NCBI GenBank assembly: GCA_002256685.1
Contig: NQJH01000177.1
Span: 1-9,175 of the forward strand
DNA length: 9,175 nucleotides
Reading direction: 5' to 3'
Source of the DNA: Methylococcaceae bacterium NSP1-2
GTDB taxonomy: Bacteria; Pseudomonadota; Gammaproteobacteria; Methylococcales; Methylomonadaceae
Below the pieces are notes generated by a model, which saw nothing but the letters and a program-made list of their open reading frames with translations, did no database searches and was not told the origin of the DNA. The number at the start of each line of letters is the position of its first letter. Position 1 is the first letter of the stretch. The position numbers and the translations under genes are program-made. This document shows positions 1-6,753 of the stretch, one piece after another.

Positions 1-296
1 GCGAACCCTTAGAAAAACCCACCGATACAGGCGTGGAATGCCCGCAATGTAAAAACGGCACCATTCTCAAACGCAAATCACGCAACGGTAAAATATTTTA
101 TTCCTGCGTTAATTACCCCAAGTGTGAGTATGCGTTATGGAATATGCCCATAGTCGAAAGCTGCCCCGAATGCCAATGGCCGATTTTAACCATCAAAGAA
201 ACCAAACGCCGTGGTGTGGAAAAAGTCTGCCCACAAAAAGACTGTAAATATGCCACGCCTTATGAAGGTGATGCGATGGATGCTCAGGCAGATTGA
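1..296 (+). CDS. topA: DNA topoisomerase I, C-terminal end (partial)
   Basis: This is the last 97 residues of an open frame that enters from the left edge (first full codon at 3) and stops with TGA at 294-296. It shows two C4 zinc ribbons in tandem. The first has CPQC followed by CVNYPKC (C-x2-C and C-x5-C). The second has CPEC followed by CPQKDC (C-x2-C and C-x4-C) and the phrase WPILTIKETKRRG. This pair of ribbons with that phrase is characteristic of the C-terminal single-strand DNA-binding tail of bacterial type IA topoisomerase I, which relaxes negative supercoils. The catalytic toprim and tyrosine domains lie outside the window. A GTG at 33 is an internal codon, not a start. The tail is short and acidic after the second ribbon (EGDAMDAQAD). 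Confidence 0.9.
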   Translation, partial: EPLEKPTDTGVECPQCKNGTILKRKSRNGKIFYSCVNYPKCEYALWNMPIVESCPECQWPILTIKETKRRGVEKVCPQKDCKYATPYEGDAMDAQAD

Positions 297-303
297 TAAT
301 ACT

Positions 304-395
304 GCAATCGTAGCTTGGGTTAGGCGATAGCCATAACCCAACACAATGCGATGAATTTGTCGGGTTACGCTACGCTAACCCGACAAACTTTTAAA
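304..395. repeat. Double-stem palindromic intergenic repeat
   Basis: Two hairpins lie back to back between topA and the methyltransferase. The first has TTGGGTTA (315-322) pairing with TAACCCAA (334-341), extended inside by GGC/GCC around a GATA loop. The second has TTTGTCGGGTTA (356-367) pairing perfectly with TAACCCGACAAA (376-387) around CGCTACGC. The inner arms of the two hairpins are also nearly complementary, so the whole unit can fold as one long cruciform. The same layout recurs at 5121-5195. It could end topA transcription, but no T-run follows, so a dispersed non-coding repeat is the safer call. Confidence 0.65.
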
Positions 396-416
396 ACACA
401 CTCTAAGGGTTATTTT

Positions 417-1016
417 ATGCCAAAATTTCTTCACGTTGGGTGTGGACAAAAACGTAAAGTCCAAACAACACAAGGTTTCAACACTCCCGAATGGACAGAA
501 ATTCGTTTCGACATCGATGAAGGGGTTGTCCCAGATGTGGTAGGTACAATGACTGATATGAGCGCGATTGCTGATGGTTCAGTCGATGCTATTTTTTCCA
601 GCCACAACATTGAGCATCTGTATCCCCATGAGGTCACTGTCGCATTAAAAGAGTTTTTGCGCGTTCTAACACCCGCTGGTTTAGCGGTGATTACTTGCCC
701 TGATTTGCAATCAGTGTGTGCATTGATAGCTGATAACAAATTGACTCAACCTGCTTATCAATCACCTGCGGGAGCAATTACCCCGCTTGATATTTTGTAC
801 GGTCATCGTGCTTCCATGCAGCAAGGTAATTTATATATGGCACACCGCTGTGGTTTCACACGAGATGTGTTAAGTGCCACCTTAAGACAAGCTGGATTTA
901 TCTCAGTGGGTGCATTAGCCAGACCACAATATTTTGATTTGTGGGCATTTGCTAGCAAGGAAACGCTAACTCAAGAACAACTCACAGACATTGCAAGAAC
1001 ACATGGGTTAGCTTAA
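417..1016 (+). CDS. Class I SAM-dependent methyltransferase (Methyltransf_11-like)
   Basis: The protein has 199 residues when started at ATG 417, which has AAGGG seven bases upstream. An in-frame ATG at 351 would begin inside the palindromic repeat and has no ribosome binding site, so it is rejected. The N-terminal LHVGCG (residues 5-10) is the glycine-rich SAM-binding motif I. FDID (31-34) supplies the acidic residue after strand 2. SSHNIEHL (61-68) and LRVLTPAGLAVITCPD (81-96) match the motif IV and post-motif segment of small Rossmann methyltransferases. The length is typical for a stand-alone enzyme. The substrate cannot be told from sequence, and neither flanking gene shares an obvious pathway. 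It appears to be monocistronic, lying between a repeat upstream and a T-tailed hairpin downstream. Confidence 0.82.
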   Translation: MPKFLHVGCGQKRKVQTTQGFNTPEWTEIRFDIDEGVVPDVVGTMTDMSAIADGSVDAIFSSHNIEHLYPHEVTVALKEFLRVLTPAGLAVITCPDLQSVCALIADNKLTQPAYQSPAGAITPLDILYGHRASMQQGNLYMAHRCGFTRDVLSATLRQAGFISVGALARPQYFDLWAFASKETLTQEQLTDIARTHGLA

Positions 1017-1099
1017 AAAGTAACGCAACAAGTAGTTCGTGGGTTGGGGTGTGAATCACAACTCGCTACCAATTCGATAATACAAACTCTAGCCAATAG

Positions 1100-1132
1100 C
1101 CCGCATAGAGCTTGCGGAATGCGGGGTTTTTC
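1100..1132 (+). terminator. Rho-independent terminator after the methyltransferase
   Basis: CCCGCAT (1100-1106) pairs with ATGCGGG (1119-1125) around a 12-nt loop and is followed by a run of five or more T (1127-1131). It lies about 85 bases after the methyltransferase stop and 55 bases before the next start, so it separates the two transcripts. The stem resembles short dispersed hairpins found between genes in this kind of genome. Confidence 0.65.
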
Positions 1133-1186
1133 TAACTCGACCTACGAATATTCCATAGTTCCCAAAACTTTAATAAGAGGACGGCA

Positions 1187-1576
1187 ATGCTCAAGCTCAA
1201 TCAATTTGTGTTTTTACTGGTCATCGGATTAGCTTGGCAAAACGTTTATGCGGAGGATGACATAATTTCTGCTTTGCAGAAAACCCAAGACTGTCTTAGA
1301 AATCAAACGTGTGAAGCCGCGAAAAGTAACGCAGGACAAGCAGCCGATCAGAAAGCCTTGGCAGCCGTTGGTGGCAATACCAGTAACGAGCAAGAGCTAT
1401 ATAACATCTCTGCTGACATCATGCCTATGCTGATACAACAAACAGGTGGAGACTCAGAAAAAATGCAAGCACTCCTGTTGAAAGCACAAACCGACCCTCA
1501 GGGATTTTTGAATTCATTACCACCAGACATACAAACAAAAATTAAAAATCTAGCGAATGCAGTAGAAAAAAAATAA
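1187..1576 (+). CDS. Small exported protein of unknown function
   Basis: This is a 129-residue protein that I do not recognise. Residues 1-22 form a clear Sec signal peptide: a short positive start (MLK), a hydrophobic core FVFLLVIGLAW, and a VYA cleavage site before EDD. The mature part, about 107 residues, is mostly polar and predicted helical. It has one cysteine pair, C36 and C42 (CLRNQTC), which could form a periplasmic disulfide. The centre is rich in Ala and Gln, the segment MPMLIQQTGGDSEKMQALLLKA looks like a helical hairpin, and the tail is lysine-rich. The start is supported by AGAGGA (1176-1181) five bases before ATG. A competing frame starting at 1044 has no such support. It has its own transcript, isolated by the upstream terminator, and converges on bcp. 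Confidence 0.72.
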   Translation: MLKLNQFVFLLVIGLAWQNVYAEDDIISALQKTQDCLRNQTCEAAKSNAGQAADQKALAAVGGNTSNEQELYNISADIMPMLIQQTGGDSEKMQALLLKAQTDPQGFLNSLPPDIQTKIKNLANAVEKK

Positions 1577-1650
1577 AACTCTTTTTGCATAACGCTGGCG
1601 CGTCAACAGCCGCATTCCCACCGTGCTACGTCACTGCAAAATCATGCACT

Positions 1651-1676
1651 TTAGCTATTTTCACGGCAATAGCTAA
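1651..1676. terminator. Hairpin between convergent genes, possible bidirectional terminator
   Basis: TTAGCTATT (1651-1659) pairs perfectly with AATAGCTAA (1668-1676) around an 8-nt loop, in the 116-base gap between the exported protein gene and leftward bcp. The position suits termination in both directions. The stem is A+T-rich and no clear T-run follows on either strand, so the call is tentative. Confidence 0.35.
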
Positions 1677-1692
1677 CGCTCTTGGATGCCTG

Positions 1693-2175
1693 TTATTGCT
1701 TAACTTTATGGTAGTGATTCAACGCCTGCAATAATTCATCACAATGGTTGGCAACTTTTATCTTACGCCACTGTTTAATCAGTACGCCTTCTGGATTAAT
1801 CAAAAAGCTACTGCGTTCAATACTACGCACTTCCTTACCGTACATAGGCTTTACTTTTATCACATCAAAAAGATGACATAGTTTTTCATCTTGATCTGCC
1901 AGTAAATCAAAAGGCAAGGCGTGGTTGGCTTTAAAGCGGTCATGGCTACGCACACTATCACGCGATACGCCAAGAATAACCGTATTTAACGTAGCAAATT
2001 TTTTGTTAGTATCCCGAAAATCTTGCGCTTGTTGTGTGCAACCTGCTGTGTTATCTCTGGGGTAAAAATAAATAACAACAAATTGTCCTAAATAATTCGA
2101 CAATTTAATGGTTTTATCGCCTGTCGCGCGGGCTTCAAAATCAGGGACAGGTTGATTGAGGGTAACTTGAGTCAT
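1693..2175 (-). CDS. bcp: Thiol peroxidase Bcp / PrxQ-type peroxiredoxin
   Basis: The protein has 160 residues, near the usual Bcp length. It would reduce hydrogen and organic hydroperoxides in the cytoplasm using thioredoxin-type donors. The thioredoxin fold is recognisable from VPDFEA (10-15) through YFYPRDNTAGC (36-46). That segment holds the peroxidatic Cys46 in a P-x(3)-T-x(2)-C context. LLADQDEKLC (91-100) and SSFLINPEGVL (122-132) are further family landmarks. The residue five after Cys46 is Gln51, where E. coli Bcp has its resolving Cys. Cys100 and Cys145 remain, so the enzyme is either 1-Cys or uses another partner. The start at ATG 2175 is chosen because AGGA lies seven bases upstream; an upstream ATG at 2232 would run into gcvR. 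The Shine-Dalgarno sequence overlaps the gcvR stop, giving a tight gcvR-bcp operon as in E. coli. Confidence 0.9.
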   Translation of the reverse strand: MTQVTLNQPVPDFEARATGDKTIKLSNYLGQFVVIYFYPRDNTAGCTQQAQDFRDTNKKFATLNTVILGVSRDSVRSHDRFKANHALPFDLLADQDEKLCHLFDVIKVKPMYGKEVRSIERSSFLINPEGVLIKQWRKIKVANHCDELLQALNHYHKVKQ

Positions 2176-2183
2176 GAATAATC

Positions 2184-2708
2184 CTAACGTTTTACGGGTT
2201 CGAGAATAGCGTCTATGTTTAATTGATCGCAAAAGTCCATAAACTCTTCGCGGAGTGTTAATAAAGACACCGATGCGGGTATTAATACAATAAACTTGCT
2301 GGAAAATACGGCGGTTTGTAGATAGGGTGCTTGATAGGAGCTACCGGTGACTTCTTCAATCTCTATTTCATGATCAAGCAAAAACGTAGCGATAGATTCT
2401 ATAATGTTCTCATTATCTAAGGAAATGGTTTCCAATGAGTAAGGTAGGCATTCTTTCACTTTCTCTTTTGACTCAGTACGCAGCGTCTGAACTTTTATTT
2501 CCAGACGTTTTTGTATCAGGTCTAAGATGCCTTCAAATTTGGCAATTTGATTCCAGTTACCTTGAATCAACAGGTAGGCAGCGGTAGATTGACCAATACA
2601 GGATGATCTTATTTCTAAAATATGACACTTACAGTCGCGTATAGCAGGGAGTATTTCTGCCATAAAGCGACTCTGATGAGAACCCAAAACGGTGACGGCT
2701 AGTTGCAT
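2184..2708 (-). CDS. gcvR: GcvR-like ACT-domain regulator of glycine cleavage
   Basis: The protein has 174 residues from ATG 2708 and consists of two ACT domains (about 1-80 and 90-174). In E. coli GcvR binds the activator GcvA when glycine is low and holds down the glycine cleavage operon. The match rests on the N-terminal pattern AVTVLGxxxxxFMAEILPAIRDCKCHILEIR followed by GNWNQIAKFE, on overall length, and on its position directly before bcp. The canonical DRPG ligand loop after the first strand is replaced by HQSR, so glycine sensing may differ. An in-frame ATG at 2765 would add 19 basic residues absent from GcvR. Neither start has a clear ribosome binding site, so the start is uncertain. 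The TAG stop lies 8 bases before bcp. Confidence 0.75.
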   Translation of the reverse strand: MQLAVTVLGSHQSRFMAEILPAIRDCKCHILEIRSSCIGQSTAAYLLIQGNWNQIAKFEGILDLIQKRLEIKVQTLRTESKEKVKECLPYSLETISLDNENIIESIATFLLDHEIEIEEVTGSSYQAPYLQTAVFSSKFIVLIPASVSLLTLREEFMDFCDQLNIDAILEPVKR

Positions 2709-2857
2709 AGTATTTTTTAATTTCTTTTGGAGATTATTGGTAAATGAGCGAAACTTTACCAACATTAAGTTTTATTGGTATTAGAATATAGAATAAAGCA
2801 TTTTTCGAGTCACCACCCATGAAAATGACATTTATGCTTAAATTTACTCCTTAATCC
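2709..2857. promoter_or_regulatory. Divergent promoter region, gcvR-bcp versus SPOR gene
   Basis: This gap of about 150 bases lies between two divergent transcription units and must carry promoters for both. It is strongly A+T-rich around 2760-2800, for example TTAGAATATAGAATAAAG, with several TATAAT-like choices on either strand. I cannot single out one -35/-10 pair with confidence. No operator-like inverted repeat stands out. Confidence 0.35.
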
Positions 2858-4249
2858 ATGAGTTCAACCATGACAGATTTTACGAATGAAAAACCCTCGC
2901 CCAGACAACACAGACTCGATTCTCAGAAAGAGGATTTTGATTTTGAGTTACCCGAAATGTCGGTAACTTCTGAGCAAGTAAACCCAGATTCCATCCCTTT
3001 AGAGGATATGACAGCCAACGCATCGGCTACGATCATTCCTCCCACACAAGTTGTTCCAGAAATAAAGACCAACTTTTATGTAGACTATTTTGATAACCGT
3101 AAAAAAATTAAGCCGAAAAATCCAGAACCTGTATTCGCCGCTGAAGCCGATAGCCCCAGCACTGTTGATAATGGGAGTCAAGATACCATGATGTCCGAAA
3201 AAACCACTGAAATGCCAACTGAAAATCCTTATTCAGAACCCCCTTTGGATAGTCAAGCACCCGTTATCGATGGTGCAGGCATGGCGGTAGCGGTGTTAAG
3301 CCAATTTAAATCCAAACAAGAAAGCATTAATAAACAACAGGAAAAACTGATACAGGAATTTTCTCACAAAATAAAAACCGCAACTACTATCACCTATACG
3401 GCGGTGTTTTTTGGTGTCGTTGCGTTAGCGGCGGCAACCACATTAGGGATTATGCTGTCGAAGACGAAATCGGAAGTGTCTGATTTAACGGGCACAACGA
3501 TTGCACTCAAAGACAATATAAGAAACATAAAAGTTGCACCCGATGATTTAGAAGGCGTAGACCCGGCAATAGATCAGCTAAACGAAAAGGTTGACGAACT
3601 TACCGAGCAGTTGAATGAAATTGCCACGCATCAGAACAAGTCTGCCTCTTCAGACAAAACGGCTATTACCAAAAAATCAGCCAATACTAAGCCACTTGAC
3701 GAATCGCAGACTGCGGTGACTGTTGCAGAGAAAAACCCAGCGTCTGAAACGCCTGTTAAAGCAACACCTGCCAGCAAAGCAGTAAAAAATACCACAGTGC
3801 CTCAAAGTACAGTGGTTAATGTGGCACCGACCGCTAAGCCAGAAATTACTAGCAAAACCGTTAATAAAGCCGATTTAACTGTCCCTAAAAAAATCAACGC
3901 CATTCCTGACAAGGCATTAGCCGTTCCAGCCAATGACATCAACAATGTTATCAACTCGACTAATCCACCCGCCGTCAGTCATACCAATCCGCCGCCGACC
4001 ACTACGGCACAAGCTAGCTCTGGTTGGACAGTCAACTTAGCGTCATCCAACAAACTGGAAGATGCAAAAAAAACCGCCGCTCGCTTTACGCAACAAGGCG
4101 TGCCGGTGACTATTACCCCGTACACGGTTAAAAATGAAACTCGCTACCGCTTACAAGTGAAAGGATTTAAAAACAAAGAAGAAGCCACTGCCTATGGCAA
4201 TAAAGCCAAAAACACGCTTAAGTTAAACTCTGTTTGGATAAATCCTTAA
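2858..4249 (+). CDS. Single-pass membrane protein with C-terminal SPOR domain
   Basis: The protein has 463 residues with a bitopic layout. The acidic, Pro/Ser/Thr-rich N-terminus (1-140) is probably cytoplasmic and disordered. A helical stretch AVLSQFKSKQESINKQQEKLIQEFSHKI precedes one transmembrane helix (about 178-200, YTAVFFGVVALAAATTLGIML). A likely coiled coil follows (202-255, DQLNEKVDELTEQLNEIA). Next come a long Lys/Thr/Pro/Ala-rich periplasmic linker (256-385) and a SPOR domain (388-463, SGWTVNLAS to LNSVWINP). SPOR domains bind peptidoglycan stripped of stem peptides, mainly at the division septum, so a role in cell division or envelope maintenance is likely. FtsN has the same general plan but is usually shorter, so I do not name it ftsN. 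ATG 2870 is an alternative start; neither has a strong ribosome binding site. The nucleotidase starts 6 bases after the stop. Confidence 0.85.
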   Translation: MSSTMTDFTNEKPSPRQHRLDSQKEDFDFELPEMSVTSEQVNPDSIPLEDMTANASATIIPPTQVVPEIKTNFYVDYFDNRKKIKPKNPEPVFAAEADSPSTVDNGSQDTMMSEKTTEMPTENPYSEPPLDSQAPVIDGAGMAVAVLSQFKSKQESINKQQEKLIQEFSHKIKTATTITYTAVFFGVVALAAATTLGIMLSKTKSEVSDLTGTTIALKDNIRNIKVAPDDLEGVDPAIDQLNEKVDELTEQLNEIATHQNKSASSDKTAITKKSANTKPLDESQTAVTVAEKNPASETPVKATPASKAVKNTTVPQSTVVNVAPTAKPEITSKTVNKADLTVPKKINAIPDKALAVPANDINNVINSTNPPAVSHTNPPPTTTAQASSGWTVNLASSNKLEDAKKTAARFTQQGVPVTITPYTVKNETRYRLQVKGFKNKEEATAYGNKAKNTLKLNSVWINP

Positions 4250-4255
4250 GCCCTA

Positions 4256-5119
4256 ATGCGTAAACAAAAACTGGTCGTCGCTATCTCATCCAGAGCTTTA
4301 TTTAATCTGGATGAGTCCCATGCCATCTTTGAAACGCAAGGTAAAGAAGCCTTCTGCCGTTATCAAATAGACCATGAAGACGAAGTATTAGAAGCGGGTT
4401 ACGGTTTCGCGCTGGTTAAAAAATTTTTAGCCATTAATGAAAGCTGTCCAGACGATCCCTTTGTAGAAATCGTTTTAGTCTCACAAAACAGTGCGGATAC
4501 CGGTTTACGAATTTTTAACTCCATTGCCTATCATAATTTAGACATTACCCGTGCCGCTTTTACCAGCGGCGCATCACCGTATAGCTATATCTCCGCATTT
4601 AGTGCGCATTTATTTTTATCCACCAATGTCATTCTGTCTGGCTCATCGCCCACACAAACATCCAACCAACTGCGTATCGCCTTCGATGGCGATGCGGTAT
4701 TATTTTCTGATGAATCGGAGCGTATTTACCAACAACGTGGCTTAGAAATATTTGCTGAAAATGAACGCCATGAAGCTAAAAATCCCTTACCCGGCGGTCC
4801 GTTTAAAGATTTTCTCAGTGCGTTGCATCATATTCAAAACCAATTTGAACCCGATAAATCACCAATAAGAACCGCATTAGTGACGGCACGGAGTGCGCCC
4901 GCCCACGAGCGTGTAGTTAGAACCTTAAGAGCATGGGGCATTCGTATTGATGAAGCTTTATTTTTGGGAGGATTACCGAAAGGGGCTTTTTTAAAAGCCT
5001 TTGGTGCAGACATCTTTTTTGACGATCAAAAAGGACATTGTGAATCAGCCGTTGCACAGCAAGTATCTGCCGCGCATGTGCCGCATGGTGTGGTTAATCA
5101 GAAACCCGAAGCGGAATAA
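4256..5119 (+). CDS. Cytosolic 5'-nucleotidase (PF06189-type, cN-I-like)
   Basis: The protein has 287 residues, close to the usual length of the bacterial 5-nucleotidase family related to eukaryotic cytosolic nucleotidase I. These enzymes dephosphorylate nucleoside 5'-monophosphates using an HAD-like fold. Visible landmarks are VAISSRALFNLDESHAIF near the N-terminus, SQNSADTGLRIFNSI in the first half, AFDGDAVLFSDE with Asp144 and Asp146 as the likely nucleophile and acid/base pair, VTARSAPAHERVVRTLRAWG from residue 209, and DIFFDDQ with Asp256 and Asp257 as likely metal ligands. No signal peptide is present. It follows the SPOR gene by 6 bases with only a weak ribosome binding site, so translation is probably coupled to that gene. 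A role in nucleotide-pool salvage is inferred; the link with the SPOR gene is unexplained. Confidence 0.85.
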   Translation: MRKQKLVVAISSRALFNLDESHAIFETQGKEAFCRYQIDHEDEVLEAGYGFALVKKFLAINESCPDDPFVEIVLVSQNSADTGLRIFNSIAYHNLDITRAAFTSGASPYSYISAFSAHLFLSTNVILSGSSPTQTSNQLRIAFDGDAVLFSDESERIYQQRGLEIFAENERHEAKNPLPGGPFKDFLSALHHIQNQFEPDKSPIRTALVTARSAPAHERVVRTLRAWGIRIDEALFLGGLPKGAFLKAFGADIFFDDQKGHCESAVAQQVSAAHVPHGVVNQKPEAE

Positions 5120-5120
5120 A

Positions 5121-5195
5121 GTAGGGTGGGCAACGCTTTTTTTGCCCACCGCTTTTATCCGAAAATGGTGGGCAGAAAAGCACTGCCCACCCTAC
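5121..5195. repeat. Double-stem palindromic repeat between convergent genes
   Basis: The outer arms GTAGGGTGGGCA (5121-5132) and TGCCCACCCTAC (5184-5195) are perfect inverted copies. Inside, GGTGGGCA (5125-5132) pairs with TGCCCACC (5143-5150), and GGTGGGCA (5167-5174) pairs with TGCCCACC (5184-5191). The unit can therefore fold as two hairpins or as one 75-base cruciform. It fills the gap between the nucleotidase stop (5119) and the PFK stop (5200), where it can act as a bidirectional terminator. Its layout matches the repeat at 304-395. Confidence 0.8.
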
Positions 5196-5199
5196 GAAA

Positions 5200-6429
5200 T
5201 TAATGGCTAGTTTCGACTTTCGCGCCTTTGGTTTGACCAATCGCCGCTAACACATCATTAAACCAAGGCGTATTAATATCAAACGCTTTGCCACCTTTAA
5301 TGCGTGGGAATTCAATCGCGCGTAACACATTGCCTTGTTCTTCATCATGCCCAATTAAACCCGCTTCACGGCGTAATGCACATTCCACCGCCAAATCAGT
5401 ACATGATTTAATTAAACGAATATCTTCAATATTCGCCGCCGATGCACGCGCAAAATAACCCGATTTTTGTATCAGGGTTTTTTCCGCACCCAACATTTCA
5501 GCAAATTGTTCACCGAACCACTTTCCTGGGTTGACTGCATCCAATTTCACATGACCAAACGCATCGCGTGGCACTTCTTGTCCTTTCGCTATCATTTCCG
5601 CAACGATAGTTTCAACACCTGCGCCTTCTGACACGAAGATATTAACGCAATCGACTTTATCCATAATAGCGCGTAAACGAGTCGCTTCCGCAGCAATATC
5701 AAAACCCATTTCAGGAATAAATACACCATGTACTTCAAACGCCGCACGGTCTAAGCCAATTTCAGGCAACCATTCAGAACGGTCTAATAATTTACGATAT
5801 TCAACTGCTGTTGCCGCTGTCAACCAACCACAACTACGACCCATCACCTCATGAACGATTAACATTCTTGGGTTCGCATTGTTTTCCGCGACCACATTTT
5901 GAAAATAACGCGCACCTTGTTCAGCCGCAGTCCACGCGCCTAATGATTGCTTAATTGGAATCACATCGTTATCAACGGTTTTCGGTAAACCAATCACGGT
6001 TAAACCATAGTTATTTTCAGCCAAAAACGCCGCTAAATCAGCCGCAGCGGTATTGGTATCATCACCACCAATCGTGTGCAGAATATCAACGCCGTCTTTA
6101 ATCAACTGGTCAGCCGCTACTTGTTGTGGATTCTCGCCTTCTTTAACTAAACCACGTTTTACGCAGTCTTTTACATTCGTTAATTTAACGCGGCTGTTGC
6201 CTATTGGCGAACCACCAAAACGATGTAACAAACCTGCTTTAGCGCGAATTTCTGGGGTAACTTTATAAGAATCACCTAACAGCAGACCCTTATAACCACT
6301 ACGGTAGCAAATAATTTCAATACTGGGATCAATTTCAGTGTAACGCTCAATCAGACCGCCAACAGCAGAACTCAGACAAGGAGCTAATCCTCCAGCAGTA
6401 AGAATGGCGACTTTTTTAGGTTTATTCAT
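5200..6429 (-). CDS. pfp: Pyrophosphate-dependent 6-phosphofructokinase
   Basis: The protein has 409 residues. It would interconvert fructose 6-phosphate and fructose 1,6-bisphosphate with pyrophosphate/phosphate, a reversible step serving glycolysis and gluconeogenesis. Landmarks are ILTAGGLAPCLSSAVGGLI (9-27) for phosphoryl-donor binding, GGDDT (121-125), PKTVDND (149-155) and MGRSCGW (196-202) for sugar phosphate binding. The second Asp in GGDD and the Lys of PKT mark the PPi-dependent class; ATP-dependent PFKs usually have Gly at the former site. Length exceeds the roughly 320 residues of E. coli PfkA and fits PPi-type enzymes. The first ATG (6429) abuts the conserved N-terminus, with only a weak GAG upstream. 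It is monocistronic and ends against the palindromic repeat. PPi-PFK is common in methanotrophs and sulfur oxidisers. Confidence 0.92.
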   Translation of the reverse strand: MNKPKKVAILTAGGLAPCLSSAVGGLIERYTEIDPSIEIICYRSGYKGLLLGDSYKVTPEIRAKAGLLHRFGGSPIGNSRVKLTNVKDCVKRGLVKEGENPQQVAADQLIKDGVDILHTIGGDDTNTAAADLAAFLAENNYGLTVIGLPKTVDNDVIPIKQSLGAWTAAEQGARYFQNVVAENNANPRMLIVHEVMGRSCGWLTAATAVEYRKLLDRSEWLPEIGLDRAAFEVHGVFIPEMGFDIAAEATRLRAIMDKVDCVNIFVSEGAGVETIVAEMIAKGQEVPRDAFGHVKLDAVNPGKWFGEQFAEMLGAEKTLIQKSGYFARASAANIEDIRLIKSCTDLAVECALRREAGLIGHDEEQGNVLRAIEFPRIKGGKAFDINTPWFNDVLAAIGQTKGAKVETSH

Positions 6430-6753
6430 AACAAGCTCATGTAAAGTTAAAGGTTAAAGTTTATCGCAGTTAACACACTGAACAATCCAGCGCGGTGACT
6501 TTTGAAGTGGCAGAATTTTATCATAGTCACTCACAACTTAGGCATTGATTGACCAATCAATAGTCCCGCTACAAATAAAAGTTAGCTTGTCAAAAAATGG
6601 GCAATCCAAAGTATGCCGCGCTATTTGCTGTAGAATGCGCTGAAAGATAACTGCATTATTCAAAATTGATGTACTTCGTGCCTCAGCAAATTCTATGGTT
6701 CTTAAACTCATTCCAGTCCATATACCCATTTTTTCCATATTAAGGATGTAATT
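6430..6753. other. Gene-free stretch between PFK and the broken PHP gene
   Basis: This 324-base region separates two divergent genes. The PFK side holds its leader and promoter. At 6545-6560 there is a 16-base near-palindrome, TTGATTG-AC-CAATCAA, which could be an operator or a leftover inverted end. A ribosome binding site for the PHP gene lies at the right edge (6742-6746). A minus-strand open frame covers 6538-6738 and beyond, but it overlaps the PHP start, shows no recognisable domain and is not called. The A+T-rich composition resembles a degraded gene or a regulatory spacer. Confidence 0.4.
6458..6485 (-). promoter_or_regulatory. Possible sigma-70 promoter for the PFK gene
   Basis: Read on the minus strand, TTGTTC (6485-6480) and TAAACT (6463-6458) are 16 bases apart, with the -10 box about 28 bases before the PFK ATG. 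Both boxes are only partial consensus matches, and other A+T-rich choices exist, so this is a weak call. Confidence 0.25.

Noticed and set aside
315..387. CRISPR-like repeats
   Set aside because: There are only two related stems with no regular spacers or repeated units of constant length; the structure is a palindromic intergenic repeat.
351..416. Longer start for the methyltransferase
   Set aside because: The extra 22 codons are the palindromic repeat itself; ATG 417 has AAGGG at good spacing and directly precedes the SAM-binding motif.
1044..1232. Plus-strand frame of 62 codons before the exported protein
   Set aside because: It runs through the T-tailed terminator hairpin, has no ribosome binding site and overlaps the better-supported signal-peptide gene in another frame.
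5001..5210. Plus-strand frame spanning the end of the nucleotidase and the repeat
   Set aside because: It is an out-of-phase shadow of the nucleotidase reading into the cruciform repeat, with no independent support.
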